Of a DNA stretch of 64,000 nt, positions 33,146-41,671 are shown one piece after another. Source of the stretch: Limnoglobus roseus. Its GTDB lineage: Bacteria > Planctomycetota > Planctomycetia > Gemmatales > Gemmataceae. The number at the start of each line of letters is the position of its first letter. Within the stretch, counting starts at the first letter, position 1. Location of the stretch: the NCBI RefSeq assembly GCF_008254045.1, contig NZ_CP042425.1:1178001-1242000 (forward strand), in the 5' to 3' direction. The translations under genes were made by a program, and so were the position numbers. The notes under the pieces were generated by a model. It was not told the DNA's origin and searched no databases. It saw only the letters and a list, made by a program, of their open reading frames with translations.

Positions 33146-35269
33146 CTACGGTGTCGGGCAATAACTAAACCGGTTGTTGATCAGATTGTTCGTCGATTGC
33201 CCGTTGAACGTGGCGGGGGGTTGCCCCGTGGGGGGCGTGCCGGCGATGACCACGATGGCATTCCCAGGCCGGCCGTCAGGGGAGTCGATCTCGTACCTGT
33301 ATCGTTTCCCTCGCGACCCGGGGATCGCGGGGAACGTGAAGACGATGGTGGAGTGGTTGCTGGCCAGGGACAACGTCGCCGCCGACACCACGTCCTCGGC
33401 CACCTTCACGCCCGCCTCCTCGTCCCAGAGGCGGAACCGGAGTTGGCAGGTGTTGACGCGATTGTAGTTGCCGACCATGACCGAGACCGCACACAGGCCG
33501 GGGTCGGACGCGACGAACCGTTGGGCGAGGACCATGCCCGTCTGCAACTCGCCGTGGATGTGGGCGACCGGCTCAGTCGCGTCGCTCGTCAGCACCGGCG
33601 AGCGAAAGTGTCCGAACACGAACAGTTCGTGGGGGGCCACCTCGATCGGCTTGCCGGTGGGGTCCTGGAACCGCAACCGGGCCGGGCACACCCCCTGATC
33701 GAACAGGAAGTAGTGCCACGCGCACCACGGCCGGGTCAACCGCTTCGCCCGGGCCTTCTCTGTCCCGTCGGGGTTGATCGCGGTGACCTCGATCGGGATC
33801 GCCGGAGTTCCGGGCGGCAGCAACTCGGTCCGGAGGAACACCCCGCGCACGTCCCACCCGATGGACGCCGGGAATAGCCGCGCCACGTCAAGCCCCGACT
33901 GCGGCGGCAACGGCGTCTTGTGTTCCGCCAGCACGACCATGTTTCGCGTCAGAAACCACCCGGGCGGGTTGACCGGGATCACGAACTCGTTCTCGTGGAT
34001 GAGGTGCCGATACTGCCTCCACTGGGACGACGGCATCCGGGCGTCCGGGTACCAGTCCCCGGGGTCGGGGTGGTACACCGCGAACGGAAAAGCCACGGCG
34101 GCCAGGAACAATCGGCGGAGGACGCGGTCTTTGATCAAGTTCAACACCGCGACCGCGACCGACAAGAGAACGAGCACGTTGAAGAAGAACGCGTGCCGAC
34201 CGATCGTGAAATCGACCCCCTTGAACCAGGTCGATGGGACGGGGGTGATTAAGTCGTACAGGACCACGCTGACCGCCGCCACGGCATTGCAGAGTACCAC
34301 GAACACGAGCACCGGGCGATGCACCCGGCGGAGCAGTTCGCCCCCCAAGACCGCGAGGAACGCAACCCCCAGCGCGAAAGCCATGACCGGGTCGCGGGGC
34401 CGCAGGTGGTTATGCTGCGCGAACTCGGCGGTGATCGTGTTCACATGGATTTGGGCCCAGTCGGCTGTCACCGTGAACGGGTTGTTCTTCGCGAACTCGG
34501 TTCCCTTCATCCCGGCAAAGACAGCCGGGTGCGCTTGCATGTACGCGAACTGCAGGACCGCCGCCGCCAATCCCGCCGCGTACAACCCGGCCTCCCGCCA
34601 CCGCCGGAGGTACACCGCTCGAGCGGCCATCATGCCGTAGGCCGGTCCGGCGGCCAGAAACATAGCCTTGGAGAGGACGATCAAGGCCGTGACCGCGATT
34701 GTCGCCCCGTACTTCAGCCAGGACATACGCGCCAGATCGAGGAACGGGGCCAACACCAGGTAGATGATGCCGAAGTAAATGAAGTTAACGAACGTGTACT
34801 CCTGGTACGTCGCGAACGCCCCGAACCCGATCGTGAGGCACACCAGGAGCCGGCACACGTCGTCCGCGAGCAGAATGCGGAATCGTTCCAGGGTGAACAT
34901 CGAACAGAGCAGGGCGACCAACACGACCGCTTGCATCTGGATCGCCTGCGGGAAATGATCGACGATCCCGAACACTTTCACCGTCATTAGCGCCAGGAGC
35001 CGCTGCACCATCGCCATGTAGTTGTACTCGGGCATCTTGAGGTTCGCCCAGAACGAGTCGTACAGGGACGGAACGAAAAAGTTGGTGCCCGTTTCCGCGA
35101 AGATTTCCACCCGCCACGTGACCGACGGGTACTTCAGGAACACGACCGCCAGGATCGCCCAGAACGAAGTCACGAAGTACCAGTTCGCTGCCATCATCCG
35201 AGTTCGGACGGCCGTCCACGCCGTACGGCGCGTGGGCATCGGGGGAACGCTCGGAGGTTGTTCAGACAT
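33146..35269 (-). CDS. Large multi-pass membrane protein, possibly GT-C-type glycosyltransferase-like
   Basis: 707 residues from ATG 35269. About eleven hydrophobic helices are spread over residues 25-425 (for example WYFVTSFWAILAVVFL, MQAVVLVALLCSMF, YFGIIYLVLAPFLDLA, FFFNVLVLLSVAVAVLNLI). The first extracytoplasmic loop after helix 1 contains Asp/Glu near WRVEIFAETGTNFF. The last 280 residues form a predicted extracytoplasmic beta-rich domain. This plan resembles GT-C glycosyltransferases of surface-glycan loci, but no diagnostic motif was recognised. The neighbouring glycosyltransferase fragment on the same strand (35413-35794) supports a glycan role. The gene is intact. Confidence 0.75.
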   Translation of the reverse strand: MSEQPPSVPPMPTRRTAWTAVRTRMMAANWYFVTSFWAILAVVFLKYPSVTWRVEIFAETGTNFFVPSLYDSFWANLKMPEYNYMAMVQRLLALMTVKVFGIVDHFPQAIQMQAVVLVALLCSMFTLERFRILLADDVCRLLVCLTIGFGAFATYQEYTFVNFIYFGIIYLVLAPFLDLARMSWLKYGATIAVTALIVLSKAMFLAAGPAYGMMAARAVYLRRWREAGLYAAGLAAAVLQFAYMQAHPAVFAGMKGTEFAKNNPFTVTADWAQIHVNTITAEFAQHNHLRPRDPVMAFALGVAFLAVLGGELLRRVHRPVLVFVVLCNAVAAVSVVLYDLITPVPSTWFKGVDFTIGRHAFFFNVLVLLSVAVAVLNLIKDRVLRRLFLAAVAFPFAVYHPDPGDWYPDARMPSSQWRQYRHLIHENEFVIPVNPPGWFLTRNMVVLAEHKTPLPPQSGLDVARLFPASIGWDVRGVFLRTELLPPGTPAIPIEVTAINPDGTEKARAKRLTRPWCAWHYFLFDQGVCPARLRFQDPTGKPIEVAPHELFVFGHFRSPVLTSDATEPVAHIHGELQTGMVLAQRFVASDPGLCAVSVMVGNYNRVNTCQLRFRLWDEEAGVKVAEDVVSAATLSLASNHSTIVFTFPAIPGSRGKRYRYEIDSPDGRPGNAIVVIAGTPPTGQPPATFNGQSTNNLINNRFSYCPTP

Positions 35270-35412
35270 CGAATCGGCCTTTCGTGAGTGAACGATTTCG
35301 GCACCACGACAACGAGTCTAACGGGTCAGGAGGGCCAGGCACGGGAGGTGAACCAGAGACTCCAAGGGGATGTCACGGGTTGCATGCGTGGCTCGTCACG
35401 CCGAAGCTCTCG

Positions 35413-35794
35413 TCAGCCGGCCATCCGGATCGTCCCGGCGGCGGCCGGTTGTCCGTACCGGGGTTGTGATACCGGACGTACCACTTCAGGGCTTCCACCT
35501 CCGAGATGACTTGGGGCGTACCAAGTTACATCGCCAGGAACACCGCCTTTGCCACGTCCTCCACCATCACCGCCGCCTGCCCCGGTTGCCCACTTCCCGA
35601 AATACACCGGCAACTCCACCGCCGTCAACCCGGATCGCTTCGCCATGCACAACAAGAACAGGACCAGGGAGAAGTCGTCCGACGGGCGGGTGAGCGTCTC
35701 GAAGAAGCCGCGGCGGAACAGTTTCGGCTGAACCTTGACGTGTGCAACCAGGTTCCGAGCGCGACGGACGACATGCACTACCGAGCGTGAACCC
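35413..35794 (-). pseudogene. C-terminal fragment of a family-2 glycosyltransferase
   Basis: The frame is open from the IS3 left end at 35794 down to 35413. Its first 70 residues, RRARNLVAHVKVQPKLFRR, then FFETLTRPSDDFSLVLFLL and AKRSGLTAVELPVYFGKWATG, match the acceptor-side helices of polyprenyl-phosphate glycosyltransferases, where PxDF and PVxF motifs are usual. The N-terminal catalytic half (DxD region) is missing. The tail beyond about residue 75 looks frameshifted (Gly-rich). The fragment ends abruptly at the insertion sequence, and the missing half is not found on its other side, so DNA was lost as well as interrupted. It was probably part of a glycan operon with the membrane protein at 33146-35269. 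Confidence 0.6.
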
Positions 35795-35862
35795 TGAACC
35801 TCCCCAGGATTGGTGGACAGCGGGAAAGCGGTGTAGACTCCAACGACCCGGAGGCATCACCG

Positions 35863-36159
35863 ATGTCTGGCAAACGGACGACGTACACGCCGGAGTTCAA
35901 ACTCCAGGCGGTCAAAATGATCACCGACCAACACCTGTCCGTGGCCGAAGTCGGCCGACGGCTCGGGGTGTCCGGGAACCGCCTGCACGAGTGGAAGAAG
36001 GCCGTCCTCGCCAAAGGGGCGGGCGCCTTCCCGGGAGTGGGTCACCTCACACCCCTGGAGGAGGAGAACCGCCTCCTCCGGGCCGAGAGCAAGCGGCTGG
36101 GGATGGAGCGCGACATCCTGAAAAAAGCCGCGGCGTTCTTCGCCACGCTGACGAAGTGA
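35863..36159 (+). CDS. IS3-family transposase OrfA (helix-turn-helix)
   Basis: 98 residues. The helix-turn-helix region TPEFKLQAVKMI...LSVAEVGRRLGVSGNRLHEWKK binds the element ends, and a C-terminal leucine-zipper-like helix (PLEEENRLLRAESKRLGMERDILKK-like) mediates dimerisation. The run AAAAAAG at 36121-36127 near the end is a plausible site for the programmed -1 frameshift that makes the OrfAB transposase in this family. The stop overlaps the GTG start of OrfB (GTGA). Confidence 0.93.
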   Translation: MSGKRTTYTPEFKLQAVKMITDQHLSVAEVGRRLGVSGNRLHEWKKAVLAKGAGAFPGVGHLTPLEEENRLLRAESKRLGMERDILKKAAAFFATLTK

Positions 36160-37025
36160 TCTTCGCGTGGATCGAAGAACGCCGCGGGGAGTACCCGGTC
36201 GCGGTGTCGTGCCGCGTGCTCGGCGTGTCTCGCTCGGGTTACTACGCCCGGGCGAACCGGCCCCGGAGCAAGGCGGCCGTTCGGCGGGAGGAATTGGTCG
36301 CCCACATTCGGGCCGTTCACGCCGACGCGCGGGAGCGGTACGGCAGCCCGCGCCTCGCCCGCGAGTTGAAGGCCCGCGGCGTGGCCTGTTGCGTCAACAC
36401 CGTGGCCAAGGTGATGAAGGCCCACGGCATCCGGGCGAAGGCGGGGAAGCGGTTCGTCCGCACGACCGACTCGGGCCACCGCTTGCCGGTGTCGGAGAAC
36501 GTCCTCGGCCGCGACTTCACGGCCGCAAGGCCGAACGAAAAGTGGGCCATAGATCTGACGTATGTGCCGACCCTCGAAGGCTGGCTCTTTCTGGCCCTCG
36601 TGGTGGATTTGTTCTCGCGGCGGATCGCCGGGTGGGCGATGGCGGCGACCATGACGAGCCGCCGCGTCGTGGATGCTCTCGACTTGGCCGTCGGGCCGCG
36701 CGGCGTTCCGCCCGGATCGATCGCGCACTCGGACCGCGGGAGCCAGTACGCCAGCGAGCACTACCAGTCCGAACTCTGCCGACACGGCCTGGTGGACAGC
36801 ATGAGCGGCGTGGGCCAGTGTTGGGACAACGCCGTGGTCGAGAGTATGTTCGGTCGGCTCAAGCAGGAGTTAGTGCACGGCGCGTCCTACGCCACGCGGG
36901 ACGAGGCGAAGGTCGCGATCTTCGAGTACATCGAAGTGTTTTACACTCGTGCCCGCCGGCACTCGTCGTTGGGGTACGTGGCCCCGGCGAAGTACGAGCG
37001 GGCGCGCAACCCGAACAACCGCTGA
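36156..37025 (+). CDS. IS3-family transposase OrfB (DDE catalytic subunit)
   Basis: 289 residues from GTG 36156, in the -1 frame relative to OrfA. It carries the rve integrase core: first Asp in NEKWAIDLTYV, second Asp in IAHSDRGSQYAS, Glu in NAVVESMFGRLKQEL, and the standard ending HSSLGYVAPAKYE. All three catalytic acids and both ORFs are intact, so the element could be active. In vivo the main product is probably the OrfAB fusion made by frameshifting on the A6 run at 36121-36126. The N-terminal HTH_21-like region reads RYGSPRLARELKARG. Confidence 0.93.
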   Translation: MIFAWIEERRGEYPVAVSCRVLGVSRSGYYARANRPRSKAAVRREELVAHIRAVHADARERYGSPRLARELKARGVACCVNTVAKVMKAHGIRAKAGKRFVRTTDSGHRLPVSENVLGRDFTAARPNEKWAIDLTYVPTLEGWLFLALVVDLFSRRIAGWAMAATMTSRRVVDALDLAVGPRGVPPGSIAHSDRGSQYASEHYQSELCRHGLVDSMSGVGQCWDNAVVESMFGRLKQELVHGASYATRDEAKVAIFEYIEVFYTRARRHSSLGYVAPAKYERARNPNNR

Positions 37026-37055
37026 CGTGCTGTCCACATTTCGTGGGGAAGATCA

Positions 37056-37160
37056 AAGTCGATTGTCGGCGGCGGTCCGCCCCGGGTCGCCCACCTTACC
37101 GGGCAAGAGGCCGCGGACCGTCTCCCATTGCGCGTCGGTTAGCTCGTGGCGATGTCGCAT
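37056..37160 (-). pseudogene. N-terminus of an IS5-family (DUF4096-type) transposase, cut by the IS3 element
   Basis: ATG at 37160 opens [20 protein letters not shown], continuing [15 protein letters not shown], which is the conserved opening of IS5-group transposases. After 35 residues the frame runs into the right end of the IS3 element at 37055. The rest of the transposase is absent from the far side of the IS3 element. The 75 bases upstream, to the IS630 element at 37238, are presumably its left end and leader. Confidence 0.75.
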
Positions 37161-37237
37161 GCCGCACCCCTCCGTGAGTGCCGCCCATCCTCGCCGATGC
37201 CCAACGGGAATGCCAGATCGAATGTCCGTAGGACCTA

Positions 37238-38384
37238 GGGCTCCATTGCGTCTGATTCTTGGGATACAGTCTCTTGAGTTTCACCCGTGCGTCGGCGGTG
37301 GTGAACGGCCAGTCGATCGTCACTTCCGCCGCGTTCCGATCCTGCTCCCAGGCCGCTACTTCCCGGGCCAGCGTGGCCCGGTCGGGGATGCGGCGGCCCA
37401 GGCACTGGCGGGCCAGGGCGCCCAACTCGCACGCGGCGATGTTCAGCCACGACCCGTGTTTGGGCGTGTGATGCCACTCAAACCGCCCGGCCAACCGGCG
37501 GGCCGTGGGCGGGTCGAACGCCCCGTACAACGCCGCCGGGGTGTGCGTCGATAGGTCGTCACAGACGAGGACGATCCGGTCGGCGTCGGGGTAATGCTCG
37601 TCGCTCAGCACCCGCAAGAACCGGGCGCAGTCGACGCCCGTCTTCCGGTCCGTGACCGACACGTGCCGCCGGCCGGCCAGCGGCTCCACGGCCACGAACA
37701 GGTTGGCCATGCCGCCCCGCGTGTACTCGCGGTCTTGCTCGGCCGGCGACCCCGGCCGCACGGGGAGCGGCTCCCGCACGTCGCCGATGAGTTGCTTGCC
37801 GCCCGCGTCCACGCACACGACCGGCCGCTTCAGGTCCGGCGGTTTCGCACACGTGCCCAGCACGTCCTCCGTGCTCGCTACGAACGCCACGGTCGCCCTC
37901 GGCGGGATGACCCACGGTTGCCGGAGCCACGGCTTGAGGTCGTTTTGGGGAGCGTCCGCCACGCGGTGGCCGGGTCGATCGGCGCGACCACGGCCCGCTC
38001 GGCGGGCTTGTCGGCCCGCAGCTTCATCGCCCACTTTCCCCGGCCGTCGGGGGCGGCCGAGCAGGCCAGGGCGATGAGCTGGGCCTCCGGCTTGCCGTCC
38101 GGCTTGCGGTACTGGCGGCCGGTCGGCTTCTTCCGGTGTCGGGTGGCGTCGAGGCCGTCGGCCGCGAACTCCTGGCGGACCCGCATGACCGTGTTGCGGG
38201 ACGTGTCGAGGTGGTCGGCGATGTCGTCGTCCGTCCAGGCGTCCGGCCCGCGGGCATCCGCATGAAGTAAGATGGCGGCCCGGCGGCGGAGGGCGGCCGG
38301 GTGCGGTCCCGTCTGCCGGAGGCGATCCAGGGCGTGCCGCTGGTCGCCGGCCAGTCGCACCACCACCTTGTCCGCCCGTGCCAT
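37238..38384 (-). pseudogene. IS630-family transposase, frameshifted and missing the catalytic Glu
   Basis: The N-terminal part starts at ATG 38384 (MARADKVVVRLAGDQR) and includes the helix-turn-helix DIADHLDTSRNTVMRVRQEF. The reading frame then changes by -1 at the CCCCAAAA run (plus strand 37943-37950): WRTLPK in one frame continues as NDLKPWLRQPWVIPP in the other. The catalytic part has VVCVDAGGKQL (first Asp kept; family usually DET), LVCDDLSTHT (second Asp) and HTPKHGSWLNIAACELG. The third acid expected three residues after LN is Ala (GCG) where relatives have Glu (GAG). No stop occurs inside the element; the frame reads through its end. The frameshift could be programmed, but the missing Glu should abolish transposition. 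Confidence 0.8.
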
Positions 38385-38450
38385 CGCCGCTCTCCTCCAC
38401 CCTGGCCTGGAGAAGGATATCAACGGCAGGATTCAGGCGCAATGGAGCAC
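37238..38450 (-). mobile_element. IS630-family element A (1,213 bp)
   Basis: The terminal inverted repeats share GCTCCATTGCG: the low end begins GGGCTCCATTGCGTCTGA at 37238, and the high end reads GTGCTCCATTGCGCCTGA inward on the other strand from 38450. Both ends abut TA (37236-37237 and 38451-38452), the family target. The TA at 38451-38452 is shared with element B. Confidence 0.85.
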
Positions 38451-38452
38451 TA

Positions 38453-39470
38453 GAGCGGTTCCCGGTCGGGTCTAGCGCGTCGGAGTCGGCTCGGTTATGC
38501 TCGGTGTACCACCGTGAGGGGCACCGATGCGGGCGTACTCGATGGACCTGCGGGAGCGGGTGCTGGCCGACTGCGACGACGGGGCGAAGACGCGGGCAGT
38601 GGCCCACAAGTTCTCGGTCAGCGAGTCCTGGGTCCGCCGGCTCAAGCAGACCCGGCGGGAGGCCGGACGGGTGGCCCCGGCGGCCCACGCCGGCGGTCGG
38701 GTCGCGGGCTGGGTTGCCCATGCCGACGCCATCCGGGCGGCCGTGGCCGCTGATCTGGACGCCACCCTGGACGAGTACCGCCGGCGGTTCGCCCTGCCGC
38801 TGTCCCGGTCGGCCTTGGCGCGGGCCCTCCACGCCCTCGGCCTGCCGCGGAAAAAAAGTCGCTCCGGGCGGCCGAACAGGACCGCCCGGACGTGAAGCAA
38901 CAGTGGGCCGACTGGCGGGCCGCCCAGCCCGCCCTCGACCCGACGAAGTTGGTGTTCGTGGACGAGACGTGGGCGAGTACCAACATGGCCCGCACCCACG
39001 GCCGGTGCGAGAGGGGCCGGCGGTTGGTGGCGGCCGTCCCGCACGGGCACTGGAAGACGACCTTCGTGGCCGCCCTGCGGTCGGGCGGCATGGTCGCCCC
39101 GACGGTGATCGATGGGGCCGTGACCGGGGATCTGTTCGTCGCCTACGTCGAACAGCAGTTGGCCCCGGCCCTCCGCCGGGGCGACGTCGTCGTCATGGAC
39201 AACTTGGCGTGCCAAAAGCGGGCGGGGGTTCGGGCGGCCATTCAGAAGGCCAGAGCCCACCTCCGATACCTGCCGCCGTACAGCCCGGACCTGAACCCGA
39301 TCGAGTTGGCGTTCGCGAAGCTCAAGGCCCGCCTGCGGACGGCCGAGCGGCGGACGGTCGAAGAACAGTGGACATTCCTCGGCCAAGTCCTCGACGACTT
39401 CCGACCGACGGAGTGTCAGAACTACATCCGCCACTGCGGGTACGCTGCTACGACAGAATGCAATCCGCTC
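38453..39470 (+). mobile_element. IS630-family element B (1,018 bp)
   Basis: It lies between TA at 38451-38452 and TA at 39471-39472. Both outer ends read GAGCGG inward, after which the inverted repeats diverge. It encodes a two-frame IS630 transposase. Because it shares its left TA with element A, one of them inserted exactly at the border of the other. Confidence 0.8.
38527..38895 (+). CDS. IS630-family transposase, N-terminal ORF (element B)
   Basis: 122 residues from ATG 38527, with GAGGGG upstream. It contains the winged helix-turn-helix of the family (MDLRERVLADCDDGAKTRAVAHKF, then SESWVRRLKQTRR) and ends in LSRSALARALHALGLPRKK. At 38851-38857 a run of seven A followed by G gives the canonical A AAA AAG slippery site. 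A -1 shift there continues into KSLRAAEQDRPDVKQQW of the second ORF, as in related elements. The unshifted product is the DNA-binding part alone. Confidence 0.9.
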   Translation: MRAYSMDLRERVLADCDDGAKTRAVAHKFSVSESWVRRLKQTRREAGRVAPAAHAGGRVAGWVAHADAIRAAVAADLDATLDEYRRRFALPLSRSALARALHALGLPRKKSRSGRPNRTART

Positions 39471-39473
39471 TAA
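38892..39473 (+). CDS. IS630-family transposase, catalytic ORF (element B)
   Basis: 193 residues from the first ATG; the functional protein is probably the frameshift fusion, whose reading in this frame begins near 38853. The DDE domain is complete: FVDETWAST (first Asp), VVMDNLACQK (second Asp) and YSPDLNPIELAFAKLKARLR (Glu). Length and motifs are normal for the family, so element B may be active. The stop codon TAA at 39471-39473 uses the TA target dinucleotide as its first two bases, so the stop is supplied by the insertion site. Confidence 0.9.
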   Translation: MKQQWADWRAAQPALDPTKLVFVDETWASTNMARTHGRCERGRRLVAAVPHGHWKTTFVAALRSGGMVAPTVIDGAVTGDLFVAYVEQQLAPALRRGDVVVMDNLACQKRAGVRAAIQKARAHLRYLPPYSPDLNPIELAFAKLKARLRTAERRTVEEQWTFLGQVLDDFRPTECQNYIRHCGYAATTECNPL

Positions 39474-40080
39474 CCGGTTCCTTTGGGTACTGGCCCGGCG
39501 GTCCAAGCTGCTGCCGTTCGGCGGGCAGCCGACCGAAGCGGAGGTGGCGGCCGTCGCCGCGGACCTCGGTGTCGTTCTGGCGTCGGCCGGTGACAGTCGG
39601 GAGATGGCGTTCGACGCGGCCGCCTGCGGGATGTGGGCCGAGATGTATCCGATCCTGTCCCGAGACCGGTTCGGGCTGGCCGGGAACCTGACCGGGCGGG
39701 CCGAGGCCCACGTCCTGCGGCTGGCGTTCGTCTACGCCGTGCTCGACGGCTCGCCGGCCATCGGCCGCGACCACCTCGCTGCGGCGGTGGCCGTGTGGGA
39801 GTACGCCGAGCGGTCGGTGGCGTGCATCTTCGGTGACTCCACCGGCAACCCCCTAGCGGACGACCTCCTTCGGCTATTGCGGGCGGCCCTGCCGAACGGC
39901 CTGACGCGGACGGAACTGCAAGACGCCACGGGCAGGAACCTGCCGGCGAACAAGATCGGCCAAGCCCTGGGGGTGCTGCTCTTGGCCGGCCTCGCCCGGT
40001 CGGAACCCCGCTCGACCGGCGGTCGCCCAGCGGAAGTCTGGTTCGCCGTTACTGGCGGAAGTGCCCGAACCCGATCGTGA
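39472..40080 (+). pseudogene. C-terminal fragment of a DUF3987 (primase/helicase-like) gene
   Basis: From the right border of IS630 element B the frame reads NRFLWVLARRSKLLPFGG and runs 202 codons to a TGA. This block, followed by GNLTGRAEAHVLRLAFVYAVLDG and AAVAVWEYAERSVACIFG, is the C-terminal part of DUF3987 proteins of integrative elements, which combine a primase-like region with a P-loop helicase-like domain. It ends in a winged-helix-like region (GLTRTELQDATGRNLPANKI). The N-terminal two thirds, including the nucleotide-binding domain, are gone. The adjacent integrase gene completes the usual gene pair of planctomycete integrative elements. Confidence 0.7.
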
Positions 40081-40234
40081 TGCAATTCGCGCGGACCGGA
40101 CGAAGGAAACGAAGAAAGCCCCGTCGGCCGACGGGGGAACACTCGCCCTAAATTCGTCTCCTTCGTTTCTTTCGTTGCGGGGCTGCTGGCGTTACCATCT
40201 CCTACACCCATCCACGACCGAAAGGACCACGAGC
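40081..40234. other. Spacer with nested inverted repeats before the integrase
   Basis: A perfect 18-bp palindrome CCCCGTCGGCCGACGGGG at 40119-40136 lies between two longer arms, CGAAGGAAACGAAG (40101-40114) and its 13-of-14 complement at 40161-40174. It may end transcription of the DUF3987 gene, or be a binding site for the integrase or a directionality factor. Confidence 0.5.
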
Positions 40235-41589
40235 ATGGCGTCCATCATTGACGACCCGAACGGCCGGCGGCGCATCCAATTCGTCGCACCGAACGGAACC
40301 CGGAAGACGATCCGCCTGGGGAAGATCGACCGGAAGAGCGCGGAAGCGATCAACCGGCACGTGGAGGCACTCTTGTCGGCGAAGGTTGGTGGGCAGCCGA
40401 TGCCCGCGACACGGCCGCTTGGCTCGCGGGCATCGGCGAGGCGTTGAAGGACAAGCTGGCCGCAGTCGGGCTGATCGATGCCCCGAAGCGGTCGACGTCA
40501 GGCGAATTCCTGCGGTCCTACGTACTCAACCGTCCGGACGTGAAATCGTCCACGTTGCAGGTCTGGCAGCAGCCGTGCCGGAACCTCATCACGTACTTCG
40601 GCGACGACAAACCGCTGGGATCCATCACGGCCGGGAATTGCGACCAGTTCAAGGCGTGGCTGACGACACAGGAACTTGCCCCGGTCACGCTCGCCAAGCG
40701 ACTGACGTTCGCGCGGACGTTCTTCCACACGGCCCGCAAGCACAAGCTGATCGACGACAACCCGTTCGCCGAAGTGAGCATCCCAGCGGCCAACGTCGGT
40801 GCCCGTCAGAGCTTCGTGGGCCGCGAACCGGTGGACCGCTTGATGGGGATGGCGAACCCGACGTGGCGGACCATCATCGCTCTGTCGCGATTTGGCGGAT
40901 TGCGATGCCGATCAGAAGTGTTATCGGTGGAGTGGCGGCACGTAGACTGGGAACGGAATCGACTCACCGTCCCATCGCCCAAAACAGATCGCTACGACGG
41001 CAAAGAAAGTCGAACAATCCCGTTGTTCGCCGACCTTCGACCTTACTTGGAGGAAGCCTTCGAGTTGGCCGAAGAGGATCAAACGCACGTGGTCGGCGGA
41101 AACCATTTGACGAAGGCCAATGGTCCGAACGGTTGGAAAAACTGCAACCTCCGCACTTCGTTCGAGAAGTTTGTGAAGCGTGCGGGGCTAGAACTTTGGC
41201 CGCGGCTGTTCCACAACCTTCGCTCGAGCCGGGAGACGGAACTGTTGGAGGAATTCCCAACCCACGTCGTTGCCCGGTGGATGGGGCACGACCCGAACGT
41301 GAGCCTGAAGCACTACGCACAGACGACGGAGCAACATTTCGAGCGGGCGGCAAGCGGCGCGAAATCCGGCGCACCAGCGGCGCGAAATCCGGCGCACCAG
41401 CGGCGCGAAATCCGGCGCACCAGCGGCGCGAAATCCGGCGCACCAGCGGCGCGAAATCCGGCGCACCAGCGGCGCGAAATCCGGCGCACCAGCGGCGCGA
41501 AATCCGGCGCACCAGCGGCGCGAAATCCGGCGCACCAGCGGCGCGAAATCCGGCGCACCGGGCAGCCGCGGAGACTCGCAAGAAACTAA
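40235..41589 (+). pseudogene. Tyrosine site-specific integrase, frameshifted near its start
   Basis: The N-terminus starts at ATG 40235 (MASIIDDPNGRRRIQFVAPN) and runs to about residue 56. At the CCC run 40403-40405 one base is missing: adding a C restores MPRDTAAWLAGIGEALKDKL and joins the long frame that stays open to 41589. The long part has a core-binding SAM-like domain (about 40500-40790) and a catalytic domain with RFGGLRCRSE (Arg), SPKT (Lys), FHNLRSS (His and Arg), WMGHDPN (His) and KHYAQTT (Tyr). All active-site residues are intact, so the only visible lesion is the frameshift. The last 80 or so residues are encoded by 23-bp tandem repeats. It ends 83 bases from a tRNA-Trp-like gene, a typical integration target. 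Confidence 0.85.
41353..41559 (+). repeat. Nine perfect 23-bp tandem repeats in the integrase 3' end
   Basis: The unit AGCGGCGCGAAATCCGGCGC+ACC repeats nine times without a mismatch (copies start at 41353, 41376, 41399, 41422, 41445, 41468, 41491, 41514, 41537). Because 23 is not a multiple of 3, three units (69 bp) encode a 23-residue period (SGAKSGAPAARNP...QRREIRRT). Every plus-strand frame stays open through the array. A change in copy number not divisible by three would change the integrase C-terminus. Confidence 0.95.
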
Positions 41590-41671
41590 AGTCATCATCG
41601 AAAAACGCTTGCGACAAAGGCGTTTCTACCACACCCGGCGATTCGCCGCTGGATAATGCACATCCGTCGAG

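Larger units (their letters stand above)
35795..37055 (+). mobile_element. IS3-family insertion sequence (1,261 bp)
   Basis: Terminal inverted repeats of 27 bases agree at 20 positions: left end 35795-35821 begins TGAACCTCCCCA and ends GGTGGACAGC; the right end 37029-37055 reads GCTGTCCACATT through GATCA. OrfA and OrfB fill the interior. No flanking 3-4 bp target duplication is visible (ACCC to the left, AAGT to the right), which suggests rearrangement after insertion. Confidence 0.85.

Noticed and set aside
35742-36155. Extension of IS3 OrfB upstream of 36156 as a separate start
   Set aside because: That stretch is the alternative frame of the IS left end and OrfA. OrfB normally begins by frameshifting or at the GTG overlapping the OrfA stop.
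35795-37055. IS3 element as the cause of the glycosyltransferase truncation by simple insertion
   Set aside because: The missing half is not on the other side of the element and there is no target duplication, so deletion or recombination is also required.
41353-41559. CRISPR-like array
   Set aside because: The 23-bp units are directly contiguous with no spacers, and no cas genes are present. It is a simple tandem repeat.
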